Assembly: GCA_963776205.1 (NCBI GenBank)
Contig: CAVZLR010000001.1
Span: 744,001-808,000, forward strand
Length of the DNA stretch: 64,000 bases
Origin: UBA4459 sp963776205
GTDB lineage: Bacteria > Bacteroidota > Bacteroidia > Bacteroidales > F082
Direction of reading: 5' to 3'
Shown: piece after piece, positions 8,919 through 18,530 of the stretch
Layout: every line of letters starts with the position of its first letter
How positions within the stretch are numbered: position 1 is the first letter of the stretch
The notes under the pieces: model-generated
Seen by the model: only the letters and a program-made list of their open reading frames with translations
Told to the model about the DNA's origin: nothing
Databases searched by the model: none
Position numbers and translations under genes: made by a program

Positions 8919-10400
8919 TCAAGTTTTAACATGATGCTTGTCAGGCCATACCAATGTAGCGAAAATGGCTGTAACTAATGCCACAAAAAAGGTCAGTAAG
9001 CGGGAGGTGATCACCTCCTCCATGCCGGTATTGATCCAAATGATGGTAAATGCCAGCCCGGTAACAATGGTAACCAATACTGCCTTTCCGTGATACCGTT
9101 TCCAGAACAGTGTAAGCAGAACCACTACCGAAAATGTACCGCCAATACCTGCCCATACATAGCTCACCAAACTAAAAATAAAGGTGTTGTCGCCCGATAT
9201 CCAGGCGAGAACCAGGGCAATAACAGCCAGCAAAGCTGTGATTATTCGTGAAAGCTGAAGCTGCTTCTTATGGCTGATCTGCTGCATTTTCCGGGATGCG
9301 GGTTTTAAGAGGTTTTCGGTCAGCTCGGTAGACGAAAGGATCAGCAAGGAGTCGGCCGTGGAGATCATGGCGGCAATGGCCCCTGTGATCAACACAGCTG
9401 CTATAGGCGCAGGAAAAATGGTCAGCAATACTTTGGGCATCACAAATTCACGGTCGACAAGGCCCGTGGCGCTGCCTTCGGGGCCAAAAATAGCCAGGCC
9501 AATCCAGCCGATGCTCAACGCGCCCACATAAGCGATCAGCGTCCAGCCAATACCAATATTCCGGGCAATTTTGGCCTGCTTCCGGTTGTGGATGGCCATA
9601 AAACGCGTACTTAATTGGGGTTGTCCGCCCAGGTATCCGAAAAACCATGAAAATCCCCCAACAATAACAATCCCAATACTAAACCCTGATGCTGCCCCGG
9701 TAAAGGAGGTAAAAGATGGTCCTGCCTGTTCTAATGCCTGGCTGATAGAGGGCGCAAAAACATCCGGGTGTTGCGACAAATAAACAAATCCCATAATGGG
9801 CCCCACAATTAAAGCGATGATCATTACGATGGCCTGTATTACATCGGTATAAACCACCGAACGAAAGCCACCATAAATGGTATAGGGAATAATGATCACC
9901 GCCGTAATGACCATACCTATGAGCGGATCGATACCAAAAAGCGTATGCAGGGTTTTGCCGCCACCCAGGAATTGGGCTCCGACATAAAAAAAGAAAAAGA
10001 AGACAATGGCCGAGGAAGCCACCATCCTTATCCAGCGTGTTTGTTCGGGATGCGATTTGGCTATGAATGAAGTAAATGTATCGGCATCTAACCGGTCGGC
10101 TTCGTCACTTAAACGCCACGCCAGTAAAGCCCATGCAGTGATGATTCCCGCTACACATCCGATAGCGGTCCATATTTCAGTCAGTCCAAATGCATAAGCA
10201 GCACCGGGTAATCCCAGCAATGCCCACGAACTTTCGCCTGTAGCCCTTTCGCTTAGTGCAGCTACCCATCCCGGTAATTTTCTGCCGGCAATTGCATAAT
10301 CTCCTTCTGTTTTTACCTTTCGTCCCTGGTAAACACCCCAGAGCATAAGCCCCGAAATGTAAACAGCCATAATAACAAGAATGGTGACCTGGTTTTCCAT
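8919..10400 (-). CDS. Sodium/solute symporter, PutP-like (SSS family)
   Basis: The 493-residue protein has about 13 hydrophobic segments and no soluble domain. Features of the SSS family are visible: GRKLPGWVAALSERATGESSW in helix 1-2, the IPYTIYGGFRSVVYTDVIQ segment, and GFSWFFGYLGGQPQLSTRFMA with the RFMA signature typical of sodium/proline symporters. IAAMISTADSLLILSS, near residue 345, matches the helix-8 sodium site. Na+-coupled uptake of proline or a similar solute is expected, but the true substrate is uncertain. It is monocistronic, with a terminator-like hairpin downstream. Confidence 0.85.
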   Translation of the reverse strand: MENQVTILVIMAVYISGLMLWGVYQGRKVKTEGDYAIAGRKLPGWVAALSERATGESSWALLGLPGAAYAFGLTEIWTAIGCVAGIITAWALLAWRLSDEADRLDADTFTSFIAKSHPEQTRWIRMVASSAIVFFFFFYVGAQFLGGGKTLHTLFGIDPLIGMVITAVIIIPYTIYGGFRSVVYTDVIQAIVMIIALIVGPIMGFVYLSQHPDVFAPSISQALEQAGPSFTSFTGAASGFSIGIVIVGGFSWFFGYLGGQPQLSTRFMAIHNRKQAKIARNIGIGWTLIAYVGALSIGWIGLAIFGPEGSATGLVDREFVMPKVLLTIFPAPIAAVLITGAIAAMISTADSLLILSSTELTENLLKPASRKMQQISHKKQLQLSRIITALLAVIALVLAWISGDNTFIFSLVSYVWAGIGGTFSVVVLLTLFWKRYHGKAVLVTIVTGLAFTIIWINTGMEEVITSRLLTFFVALVTAIFATLVWPDKHHVKT

Positions 10401-10505
10401 ACGGAGATTATTTTGTATGGCAAATTAATGAAATTTGAGAAATTTGAGATCGAGTTTCCACGTAAAATTCCGCCGTCTGAATAACGAATAATAAAACCAG
10501 CTTAT

Positions 10506-11891
10506 TTATTTTTTATTGATGAATAGCTTTTCGGCATACACCGTTTTCCCGGCGTCAAGCACATGAAAAAGAAAAATCCCCTTTGATAGTTTTTGGGTGG
10601 AAACGGTTGTTACAATGCTGTCGATGGTTTGATCAAACATCAGTTTGCCTTCCATAGAATAGATTTTCATCTGTCGGCCGATCATTTGTGGCGCCACCTC
10701 AACATGGAAAGAAACAGTTGCCGGGTTCGGGTACAATTTAACACCACCGGGCTGATCTGTTTCAGTATTTTCAATACCCACATAATCAGGATTCCACAAT
10801 TTGACAATTCTGTGTGTAAACGGTTCGGTATTGACCCAACTGGAGCCATTGGTGGCCAGGTAAATTTCTCCTGCCGGACCGATGCAGATATCACGCAGTC
10901 GGCCCCACCAATTTGTAAAAAGCTGCTCTTCTCCAACTACTTCGGTTCCGTCTTCATTCAATGCCATCACATACAGCCGTTTATTTTTAAGACTGGTGAG
11001 CAATATATGTCCCTGCCATTCCGGGATGGCTTCATGGTCGTAATATACAATATCGGATGTGGCGATGGTTGGTGTCCACGCTTCCAGGGGTTCTTTCACA
11101 TTGTTTTCATCACAAAAGGTGATTTCATCGGGCAAGTTGCAAAAACCGCGCACATCTGGCCAGCCATAATTTCTGCCCGGTTCAATGATATTCAGTTCAT
11201 CATCGGTGGATGGGCCGTGTTCGGAACTATAAATAATGCCATTGGGTGCCAGGTATAAACCCTGTGCGTTGCGATGTCCAAAACTATAAACCGGATTACC
11301 CGGAAAGGGATTGTCATCAGGAATGGAACCATCCAGGTTCAGGCGCAGGAACTTTCCTGAAAGGTGATCCAGGTTCTGCGCAGCCGGCTGGTTTTGGGCG
11401 TCACCGGTGCTGAATAGCAGCGTTTGATCGGGTAAAATGATCATCCGGCAGCCATCATGCGTGGTATTGCCCTGGATGTTATCGAGCAGGATAAATTCGT
11501 TTGCCAACTGTTCGCTATCATATTCGTAGCGGACAATTTTTTCTTTTATATTTCCTGAAACCATATACGTATAGGCAGTATACACAAATGGATGGTTATC
11601 AAAATCGGGATGCAATACCATGCCCAGTAATCCTGATTCACCTTCCTGGAATACCTGGTCTGAAATATCGAGTATCACATCCTGGGTACCTGTTTCAGGA
11701 TCTATCCGGCTTATGCGGCCATAACGTTCAGTGGTCCAGATATGATCATCAGGGCCCCACTGAATTTCCCATGGAATGTCCAGGCCTGTGATGATGGTGG
11801 CCGTATCAATGGTGGTTTCCCGTAATTGTGGTTGCGCCACCAGGCTTATTGATAAAATGATTGAGCAAATGAAAAGCAGAAATTGTTTCAT
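10506..11891 (-). CDS. PQQ-dependent sugar dehydrogenase-like protein with T9SS sorting domain
   Basis: I chose the start at 11891 because MKQFLLFICSIILSISLVAQ is a complete signal peptide; eight extra upstream codons are possible. The body (~20-385) is a glucose/sorbosone dehydrogenase-type beta propeller. It shows GLDIPWEIQWGPDDHIWTTE, RIGRISRIDP-like strands, GLLGMVLHPDF, and SFGHRNAQGLYLAPNG ... SSEHGPSTDDELN, the usual PQQ/calcium-site region. The C-terminus (VKLYPNPATVSFHVEV ... LSKGIFLFHVL) is a type-A T9SS sorting domain. The enzyme is therefore probably exported through the type IX system and anchored or released at the cell surface. The substrate is unknown. Confidence 0.88.
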   Translation of the reverse strand: MKQFLLFICSIILSISLVAQPQLRETTIDTATIITGLDIPWEIQWGPDDHIWTTERYGRISRIDPETGTQDVILDISDQVFQEGESGLLGMVLHPDFDNHPFVYTAYTYMVSGNIKEKIVRYEYDSEQLANEFILLDNIQGNTTHDGCRMIILPDQTLLFSTGDAQNQPAAQNLDHLSGKFLRLNLDGSIPDDNPFPGNPVYSFGHRNAQGLYLAPNGIIYSSEHGPSTDDELNIIEPGRNYGWPDVRGFCNLPDEITFCDENNVKEPLEAWTPTIATSDIVYYDHEAIPEWQGHILLTSLKNKRLYVMALNEDGTEVVGEEQLFTNWWGRLRDICIGPAGEIYLATNGSSWVNTEPFTHRIVKLWNPDYVGIENTETDQPGGVKLYPNPATVSFHVEVAPQMIGRQMKIYSMEGKLMFDQTIDSIVTTVSTQKLSKGIFLFHVLDAGKTVYAEKLFINKK

Positions 11892-11954
11892 GTAAGATAG
11901 TTTTAGAATGTACAAATCTAAGCATTTCGATTTCTTTTGACAGTGAGGCTTCTT

Positions 11955-12149
11955 TTACACTTCGGGTGTATCATCATCAAACAGGTGCTTAATCACTATA
12001 ATTAACCAACCGGAAGCAATGGCAAGGCTACAAACTATTTTGAAAATGTTTTCCAAGCCCAGTTTGAATTTCAAAAAATGAATACGAAGCGCTTTTTGGA
12101 AAAGCTTAAAAGCTAAACTAACCCCTGTTCTAATTGAGAATGAAATCAT
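11955..12149 (-). CDS. Possible small membrane protein
   Basis: This 64-codon frame has a basic amphipathic N-terminal half and one hydrophobic segment (IFKIVCSLAIASGWLIIVI). It ends in an acidic DDDTPEV tail. The positive-inside pattern and acidic end look protein-like. However, the ORF is short, has no recognised relatives and its start lies beside the plus-strand promoter of the next gene. I treat it as tentative. Confidence 0.35.
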   Translation of the reverse strand: MISFSIRTGVSLAFKLFQKALRIHFLKFKLGLENIFKIVCSLAIASGWLIIVIKHLFDDDTPEV

Positions 12150-12151
12150 AC

Positions 12152-12159
12152 TATATTTG
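12152..12159 (+). promoter_or_regulatory. Bacteroidota-type minus-7 box
   Basis: TATATTTG matches TAnnTTTG and lies 25 bp before the ATG at 12184, with a TTG at 12134-12136 as a possible minus-33 element. Its position inside the longer frame argues that translation begins at 12184 and not at the TTG at 12157. Confidence 0.5.
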
Positions 12160-12183
12160 TTAACTACAATCTCTCAAATCTTC

Positions 12184-13317
12184 ATGCAATCCAATCGACG
12201 ACTGTTTCTCATTTTACTGGCTTCCTCGCTTTATTTTATATTGGTTTGTGCAAATCAAGCCAATGCTCAGGAAAAAGAATCAAAATGGTTTGTTGATACC
12301 CCAAACCCTACCATAATTAATTGGGATACAAATTATTACGAAAGTTATATGGAGCAGATGACCATGCGCTGGTATTCTTCAGTAAAATACACGGGTTTCA
12401 GAATTCTGAATATGGAAGAAAAGCAAAACCTACTGTACCTTTCAAACGTTAAATATATCATTGGAGCCGGAATATCTTATTCCTGGTTTACGCTGAATAT
12501 CGGGATAAACTATTACCCAATTATAAATAATGATGAAGACATTTATGGCCCAACAACATATCTTGACCTTCAATCACATATATATCTCCGGAAAATGAAT
12601 ATTGACCTGTATGCACAATATTATGAGGGTTATTACCTGGCCAATTCAGGAAATGTAATCAATAACTGGCCACAAGGTGATACTTTTCAAATAAGGCCCG
12701 ATATATATACTTTAACTTTGGGATTTAATTACCAGTATGTTTTTAACTGGAAAAAATTTTCGTACAAAGCGATCTATAACCAAAACGAATGGCAGAAGAA
12801 AAGTGCCGGCTCGTGGGTGCTGGGAGCGAATGCATTTTATTATACCAACCGTGGCGATTCGACATTGATTCCAGCCAATTTAAAGAATACAGAACTGTTT
12901 AATAATCTTGATTATTCTAAGCAAAATGTGTTGAACCTGGGAATCAGCGGCGGATATTATTATACACTAGTGCTCTTCAAACATTACTTTATTTCAGCTG
13001 GAGTTGCAGGGGGGCCCAGCATTGGCAATTCATGGCTGAATACTGAAAATATTGGTAAAGTTAGTTTTTCAAATGTAGCACTGAACCTTAATGTTATTGC
13101 GAGGGCTTCGATTGGCTATAACAGCCAAAAGTTTTTTGCAGGATTTTCATTTTTACAACAAATGTTTTTTAACCAGATACCTTCAGAAAACATCTGGACC
13201 AATTTTCATACTGGAAATGCAAGGATTTATTTTGTATACCGCTTCCCAATTAAGAAACCGTTCAAGATAGCCAACCCCAATTATTGGAAACTTTTCAATA
13301 AAAATAAAAGTGAATAA
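12184..13317 (+). CDS. Predicted outer-membrane beta-barrel-like protein
   Basis: The start at 12184 gives a signal peptide (MQSNRRLFLILLASSLYFIL ... NAQ). The mature protein of about 345 residues alternates short aromatic-rich, amphipathic strands, for example YVFNWKKFSYKAIYNQNEW and VNFYYTNRG-like segments. It ends in strands NARIYFVYRFPI and has many Tyr, Asn and Trp. This is the pattern of Bacteroidota DUF4421-like outer-membrane proteins; the phrase GAGISYSWFTLNIGINY fits that family. Its function is unknown. It is flanked by a minus-strand hydrolase gene and stands alone on the plus strand. Confidence 0.65.
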   Translation: MQSNRRLFLILLASSLYFILVCANQANAQEKESKWFVDTPNPTIINWDTNYYESYMEQMTMRWYSSVKYTGFRILNMEEKQNLLYLSNVKYIIGAGISYSWFTLNIGINYYPIINNDEDIYGPTTYLDLQSHIYLRKMNIDLYAQYYEGYYLANSGNVINNWPQGDTFQIRPDIYTLTLGFNYQYVFNWKKFSYKAIYNQNEWQKKSAGSWVLGANAFYYTNRGDSTLIPANLKNTELFNNLDYSKQNVLNLGISGGYYYTLVLFKHYFISAGVAGGPSIGNSWLNTENIGKVSFSNVALNLNVIARASIGYNSQKFFAGFSFLQQMFFNQIPSENIWTNFHTGNARIYFVYRFPIKKPFKIANPNYWKLFNKNKSE

Positions 13318-13368
13318 GACTGGTTCAAAAGACAGGGTTTCTTTCCTCCTGGTGGACCGATACATTTT

Positions 13369-14481
13369 TTATTCAGCCAACAGCCCTACTATCTGGCCCA
13401 TCAAGCTTTTGATTAATTTTCTCTCGTCTCTTTCCAACACATAAATTGAAACAGATGCATTCAAATCTGGAAAATAAAGCACTACGGTTGCCCAGAAACC
13501 ACCATGGCCATAAGCCTTTAAATTGTTGTATTCTGATAACGATATCCCTAAATAGTAATTGCTGGGTTCTTCATCCTCAGTTTTAATTTCTGTAAAAATC
13601 AAATTCAAAACAGTGGTATCCTGAATGATGTTGGCATTAAATAAGTCATAGATAAATTTTGCTAAATCTTTGGTAGGACATGCGATTCCGCCACCTCCGT
13701 ATAAATCAACTGAAATATCCATTTCATAAGTGTCCCACCCATTTTGTCCCCAGTACTGGTGTGCCATTGCTTCAGTATGGGCGGGCTGTTCTTGAAGCGT
13801 TGGAAACCAGGTATTGTTGATGCCCAATGTATTGTATTTAAGAAGCTCTTGCATGGCTGTGTAAAAAGGCTTCTTTTCCACTGTTTCGATGATTTCGGTA
13901 CACAACAAATAATTGGCGTCGGTATAACTAAAGGTATAACCGGGCTTGCCAAGAGGAGGACCTAAGCGAAGCGTTAAGGCCAATTGATCATCTCTTGTCC
14001 ACCGGTGCAATTTATTGGCGTCAATAAAATCAATATATTCCTGGTTGGCATAATTTTGAATACCACTTGTGTGCGAAAGCAAATGTTTGATGGTGATTTC
14101 ATCCAGATCATATCCGCCTTTTTCAAATAGTCGGCGGGTTTTATCCGAAAGGAGATTCTTGATGGGTTGGTCGATGGATAGCTTTCCCTCCTCAACCAAT
14201 CTTAAAATAGTGGCCGAGACATAGGTTTTGGTATTGCTGGCAATCCATGCAGGCTGATCCGGCTGTAATTTTATTTTGGTATTCTTTTCAGAATAGCCAC
14301 TTGCTCCACTCCATGAGATTTCCTTGTCGGGTGCTTCAATGTGAACCATGATTCCAACAGATGCAGGATTGGCGGTGTAAACAGAATCAATTAATGCCTG
14401 AAGTTTCGCCTCAGTGGATTGCGCAAATGCAAAAGCATTTAAAAACAGGATGCCAATTGTTGTTAAATAGATTCTTTTCAT
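13369..14481 (-). CDS. Serine hydrolase of the beta-lactamase class C / D-alanyl-D-alanine carboxypeptidase type
   Basis: The start at 14481 gives a signal peptide (MKRIYLTTIGILFLNAFAFAQ); the in-frame upstream codons are basic and unlikely. The mature domain of about 350 residues has the SxxK-like region AWIASNTKTYVSATILR with S-N-T-K as the nucleophile motif. The Y-x-N-equivalent is FSYTDANYLL, and the KTG-like box is KAYGHGGFW. These define the penicillin-binding/class C fold, whose members are periplasmic esterases or peptidases. No neighbour suggests a substrate. It lies convergent to the barrel-like gene. Confidence 0.82.
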   Translation of the reverse strand: MKRIYLTTIGILFLNAFAFAQSTEAKLQALIDSVYTANPASVGIMVHIEAPDKEISWSGASGYSEKNTKIKLQPDQPAWIASNTKTYVSATILRLVEEGKLSIDQPIKNLLSDKTRRLFEKGGYDLDEITIKHLLSHTSGIQNYANQEYIDFIDANKLHRWTRDDQLALTLRLGPPLGKPGYTFSYTDANYLLCTEIIETVEKKPFYTAMQELLKYNTLGINNTWFPTLQEQPAHTEAMAHQYWGQNGWDTYEMDISVDLYGGGGIACPTKDLAKFIYDLFNANIIQDTTVLNLIFTEIKTEDEEPSNYYLGISLSEYNNLKAYGHGGFWATVVLYFPDLNASVSIYVLERDERKLIKSLMGQIVGLLAE

Positions 14482-14586
14482 TCTAAATTGATATTGTTCA
14501 AATTTATATTGATTGATTGCGAATTTCTTTTCATTCCGTTTAATGGCGAGATGTTGGTGTATTTTTCGATAGATAGTTATCATTAA

Positions 14587-15338
14587 TTATGATTTTTTTG
14601 GTAATCCCCGTTGTTGTAATTCTGTTTCTATTTGTGCTATCGATCAGTTCAGTCTGTTTCTTCCATTTATTCGATTTGACAATGCCATACATCCCTGCTA
14701 ATCTAATGACCAGACTTAAAACATTGAGTAATGTACTTATCTTTAAGGATAGCAGAATAATCGACAGGGGTTGCTAATATTCCGGAAGAAGAATGATATC
14801 GGTTCAATTTTGCACGAACCATGGCATATACTATTTGCGCTGATTAATGCTCCATTCCCATGTAATCTGAATCGTTTTGTATATTGAAATGTCTTTGTCA
14901 TAAAACCGGGTTATATTTTTTTCAGGCTGTCATTTTTTATAAGTTCTGGTTCCTTTTGATTTGAAGACTTCGTAAGCACTAGTGGTAAATATGGAAGCTG
15001 ACACAATAGGGAAAATACTTCCATACTTAAAATAATCGAATCGCATAACGCTAGCGCTGTAATGATTGTCCATTTACTAGGTGTTTAATGCATCTAAAAT
15101 TGTTCAATTGAATTATACGTTTCCTGTTGCGAATATCTCGATCGCTGAATTCAAAGTGATTCATGTACGGTTATGAATATCAGACAAATTTGTTAAGATA
15201 AAAGTTCTCCGGCTTTGACATCTTTCGTTGCTTCATTCCAGTTGTTTACCTGCAGCGCAATTAGAATCCCAATTACTACTAAAAGATTTCGCCAATGGCA
15301 TAGCGCATGTATTTTACAGGCTTGTTATCATCAGCCAT
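14587..15338 (-). pseudogene. Decayed DUF6090 family gene
   Basis: Reading the minus strand in pieces recovers a whole DUF6090-like protein. It begins with MADDNKPVKYMRYAIGEI at 15338. After a one-base slip it continues LVVIGILIALQVNNWNEATK, the family's hallmark TM segment. Further on, the segments SAYEVFKSKG, ITRFYDKDISIYKTIQITW-like, TPVDYSAILKD and LNVLSLVIRLAGM appear in different frames. The piece IETELQQRGLPKKS ends at the stop at 14587. The span (752 bp, about 250 codons) equals the normal family length. It contains several frame changes and additional in-frame stops in the middle, so this is true decay, unlike the simple one-base slips elsewhere in the window. Confidence 0.75.
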
Positions 15339-15454
15339 TTTTTTCCGGAATTTTTCTGAAGAATGGAATCATGTGGTTGGATTTAATTTAAAAGATGAAT
15401 GTGGAAATTTAGCTATCTTTTTGCGGAATATTTTATTTAGTGATGATAGAATGC

Positions 15455-16180
15455 CTAAAAGGATTTGTTGTAAATCACAGGCATTTGTCCTTTCCACTTT
15501 TTCCATAATTGTTCATTTGAAATAAGTTCAGCCATAAAATGGCCAACATTAATTCTGCTGGTTTTACCTGCATTGAAAACAGCACTTCTAATTGGGGAAG
15601 GATAAACTTCGTAATCGGTAACTTTTTCCTCATCAATTAAGCCGTCAGGACGAACAGCAGCCCATTCAATCGTTTTGTCATTTTGACCAATTTGAGTCCT
15701 TAAATAATCAGCAGCTTGTTCATTGTCAACCTGGGGTGGAAGCAACAATCGGATTAACCCAATTAACACTTTTTGAGCAAAAGAAACAGGCTCATTCAGG
15801 TCTCGGTTCCTATTCCCGGTAGTGTTCATCAGGACATACTTAACCGGCTTTTTTGGATTATTTGATTTTACAGCCTGACATAACCTTCTGGCAGAATCGG
15901 TCACTAACCTTCTGGGTTGTCCATAAATACCTTTCAAATTTAAATTATGTCCCAGACAAGAAGCAACTGCATCGCATCCGTTTACATGTTCGGCCATTTC
16001 TTTATCGGATAGGTCCAAAACACTGGCTGAGATTACGGTCAAATTTTTATTTTTCTTTAGAGATTCAGGCAGTCTATCAGACGAACGTATTATTACTTTC
16101 ACCAAATATTCCCGATTGAGTAACTGCTCGACCAACAACCGACCCGTGGCCCCGCTGGCTCCAACTATAAGTGTTTTCAT
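15455..16180 (-). CDS. NAD(P)-binding Rossmann-fold oxidoreductase (atypical SDR)
   Basis: The 241-residue cytoplasmic protein opens with the nucleotide-binding motif VGASGATGRLLVEQLL (G-x-x-G-x-x-G). Further signs are CDAVASCLGHNLN at the end of strand 4 and YVLMNTTGNRN near residue 115. EWAAVRPDGLIDEE near 185 is the usual substrate-side loop of NmrA/YwnB-like atypical SDRs. Such proteins act as NAD(P)H-dependent reductases or redox sensors. Its ATG overlaps the stop of the upstream proline iminopeptidase gene by four bases (ATGA), so the two genes are translationally coupled. The substrate is unknown. Confidence 0.8.
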   Translation of the reverse strand: MKTLIVGASGATGRLLVEQLLNREYLVKVIIRSSDRLPESLKKNKNLTVISASVLDLSDKEMAEHVNGCDAVASCLGHNLNLKGIYGQPRRLVTDSARRLCQAVKSNNPKKPVKYVLMNTTGNRNRDLNEPVSFAQKVLIGLIRLLLPPQVDNEQAADYLRTQIGQNDKTIEWAAVRPDGLIDEEKVTDYEVYPSPIRSAVFNAGKTSRINVGHFMAELISNEQLWKKWKGQMPVIYNKSF

Positions 16181-17104
16181 GATGTTATCCTCCTCAATTC
16201 TTTCTTGAGTATCTTGAAATTCTCAGGATCATAGCCCGAGTGGCCTGCATTCATGATATTTAATGTTGAATTATTTAAAGCGTCGTTTAGCTGAAAAGCC
16301 TGTATAGGCGTGCAGATAAAATCGTACCTGCCATGTACTATGGTAGTTTTGATGTCTTTGATTTTATCTATGTTTTGCATGATGAAGTCTTCCTGAATAA
16401 AGCAATCGTTGGCGATAAAATGAGCTTCCAGGATGGCCATTGATTTGTAGGAAAAAGTGCTCAGGATTTCATCGATTCCTGAAATCTTTCGAATGGTGTA
16501 AAACGACATTTCGTAATAAGCCCATTCGTAGGCGTATTTGTCGCTGGTTTTTTTGTCGGCAGTTAACATTTGTTTCAAATAATACTTGGCTGGGTCTTCA
16601 CCTTCAGGCACCAGTTTGCCAAATCTTTCCCATACATCAGGAAAAAATTCGTTGATGCCGCCGCCGATGTAGTGGTCGATGGCGTATCTGTTCGCCAACC
16701 AGATACCTCTCAAAATCAAACCCAACACTCGTTTCGGATGGTGAATGGCATACACCAGCGCCAGCGTACTACCCCACGAACCCCCAAAAACATAGGCCTT
16801 GTCGAAGCCTACAAAATCCATCAGTTTATTGATATCACTTACACAATCCTGGGTTGTATTGTTTTTGATAGAGCCGAAAGGAAGTGCTTCTCGAAGAGCC
16901 TCTCTGGTCAAAGAGAAGAACATTGTACCTTCTTTTATCAAAAAAAGTTTTGTCCTTGTCGGAAAATCCTGCTCCCGGCCCGCCGTGCAGAAAAATAACA
17001 GGAATGCCTTTCGGATTTCCGTACAATTCGTAATAAAGGTTGTGCCCATCACCCACATCAAGAAAGCCTTTTTGATAAGATTCTAAGTTTTTAGTAGTTG
17101 CCAT
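16177..17104 (-). CDS. pip: Proline iminopeptidase-like alpha/beta hydrolase, frame-broken
   Basis: The N-terminal part from 17104 has the oxyanion motif VIFLHGGPGAG and VLLFDQRGSSRSTS. The rest, in another frame, has NNTTQDCVSDINKLM, the nucleophile elbow FGGSWGSTLALVYA and the late Asp/His (HGRYDFICTP, NAGHSG). This is the standard order of serine proline iminopeptidases (about 310 residues), which remove N-terminal proline in the cytoplasm. Frames join cleanly as RSTS-FGSIKNNTT if one base is removed from the AAA run at 16876-16878. A single slip with no internal stops may be a sequencing error and the gene may be intact. It is coupled to the downstream Rossmann-fold gene. Confidence 0.82.
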
Positions 17105-17150
17105 AATAGAATTTTAACTTTAAATGTTTTCAAACCAAATATATACTCTT

Positions 17151-18477
17151 TTATTTCCGCTTACTTTCAATTTGCTGCCAAATTTTTTTGAAATTAATTA
17201 AACCGTATATCAGTGTTAAAACAATGATAAATAAAGCGATTCCCACAAGTTCATTCATGGCCAAATTGGAAAGGAACCACAAAATAACAAGAGATGACAG
17301 AATGGGAACTGTATAACCTCCGCGGATTCTAAATAGTTTGGAATCCGGAATTGTATTCTTTACTGTCCTCAATTTTATTACCGAGAGTGATACTCCCAAA
17401 TAAATCAGTAAAGCTGAAGCACTCGAAATAATAGCCAGTTGCCTAAACCCGCCGGCTAATGTAAAAATTAGCCCTAAACTTGCATAAACGATAATCGAAA
17501 TAAAAGGTGTTGAATATTTTGTGTGAATCTGCGAAAGCATCTTCAACGGAATTACGTTGTCGTTAGATGCTGCATATAACAACCTTGGCATACTGAGGAT
17601 TTCACTGCTTAAAGTCCCAAACATGGAAACGGCAGCGCCAATGGTTATTAATGTAAACCCAATTGGGCCAAAGATTTGGTTGGCAACTTCACCCAAGTGG
17701 ATTTTCAATAAAAGCAGATAATGAAGCACCCAAAATACCCTGCGAAATAGTTTGAATTAATATATAGAGTAACAGAACACCAACTACAGATAAGCGAATC
17801 GCCTGTGGTATTGTTTTATTTGGATTTTTAACCTCGCCACTTACCAGCAAGCCCGTTTCTGCTCCTTGAAATGCGAAGAATAGAATAAGTGCAGTTTCTC
17901 CTATTTCCTTTGCCGAAGGCAATCCTTCCCAGTATAGGTTTACTACTGAAACATCTTTAAAGCCAATCAATACGATGATTAGCAAGGGAACAACTTTTAA
18001 AGTGATGATAATTTTAACAAATGCAATCCCCTTTTTAAGTCCGATTATATTAATTGTAGCCAGGCCTAAAAAAAGAAAAACGGAAAAGAGGCTTTTTATT
18101 ATATATCCCTGGAAAAAAGGGAAAATCGAACTAATTACTTCGCTAACAGCGTTAGCTATGGCTGCATCGCTCGTTATGCCAGAAAGCATAAAGAGAATAG
18201 CCGTAATGAAACCGGGATATTTCCCAAAAGATTTCTCAATATAAGTATAAGCACCACCTGAGCTGGTAATTCTGCTTCCTACTTCAGCAAAACAAAGCAT
18301 GACCAAAGTGATTAAGAACCCACAAAATAAATAAGCCAATATGCTTTCCGCGCCAAGATTTGCAGCCACAATTGCCGGCAACACAAAAATCCCGGCTCCA
18401 ATCATGATGTTGACTATATTCGCACTCAGCCCCCAAACCCCAATTTCCCGTTTTAAGTTTTCTTCTTTCTCTGCCAT
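17151..18477 (-). CDS. APC-family amino acid permease, frame-broken
   Basis: The first 262 residues begin REIGVWGLSANIVNIMIGAG, the helix-1 signature of APC/LAT-like transporters, with GAYTYIEKSFGKYPGF and FFAFQGAETGLLVSGEVKNP further on. Near 17692-17694 one extra G moves the frame. The rest (EVANQIFGPIGFTLITIGAA ... MPRLLYAASNDNVIP ... LRTVKN) continues the same fold to the 12th helix. Removing one base gives a normal protein of about 440 residues. It is an inner-membrane amino acid exchanger or symporter; the substrate is not known. Unlike the permease at 752, this one has no Usp extension. Confidence 0.82.
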
Positions 18478-18530
18478 TTTTTTAACTGGATTCTAAAGTT
18501 CTTAATTTCAACTATTTTGAAGGGAAATGT

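Noticed and set aside
10593..11258. Long plus-strand frame (221 codons) opposite the sugar dehydrogenase gene
   Set aside because: It is the antisense shadow of a well-supported T9SS protein, and its translation has no family resemblance.
14589..14777. Plus-strand 62-codon frame
   Set aside because: It is antisense to the C-terminal end of the decayed DUF6090 gene and has no coding character of its own.
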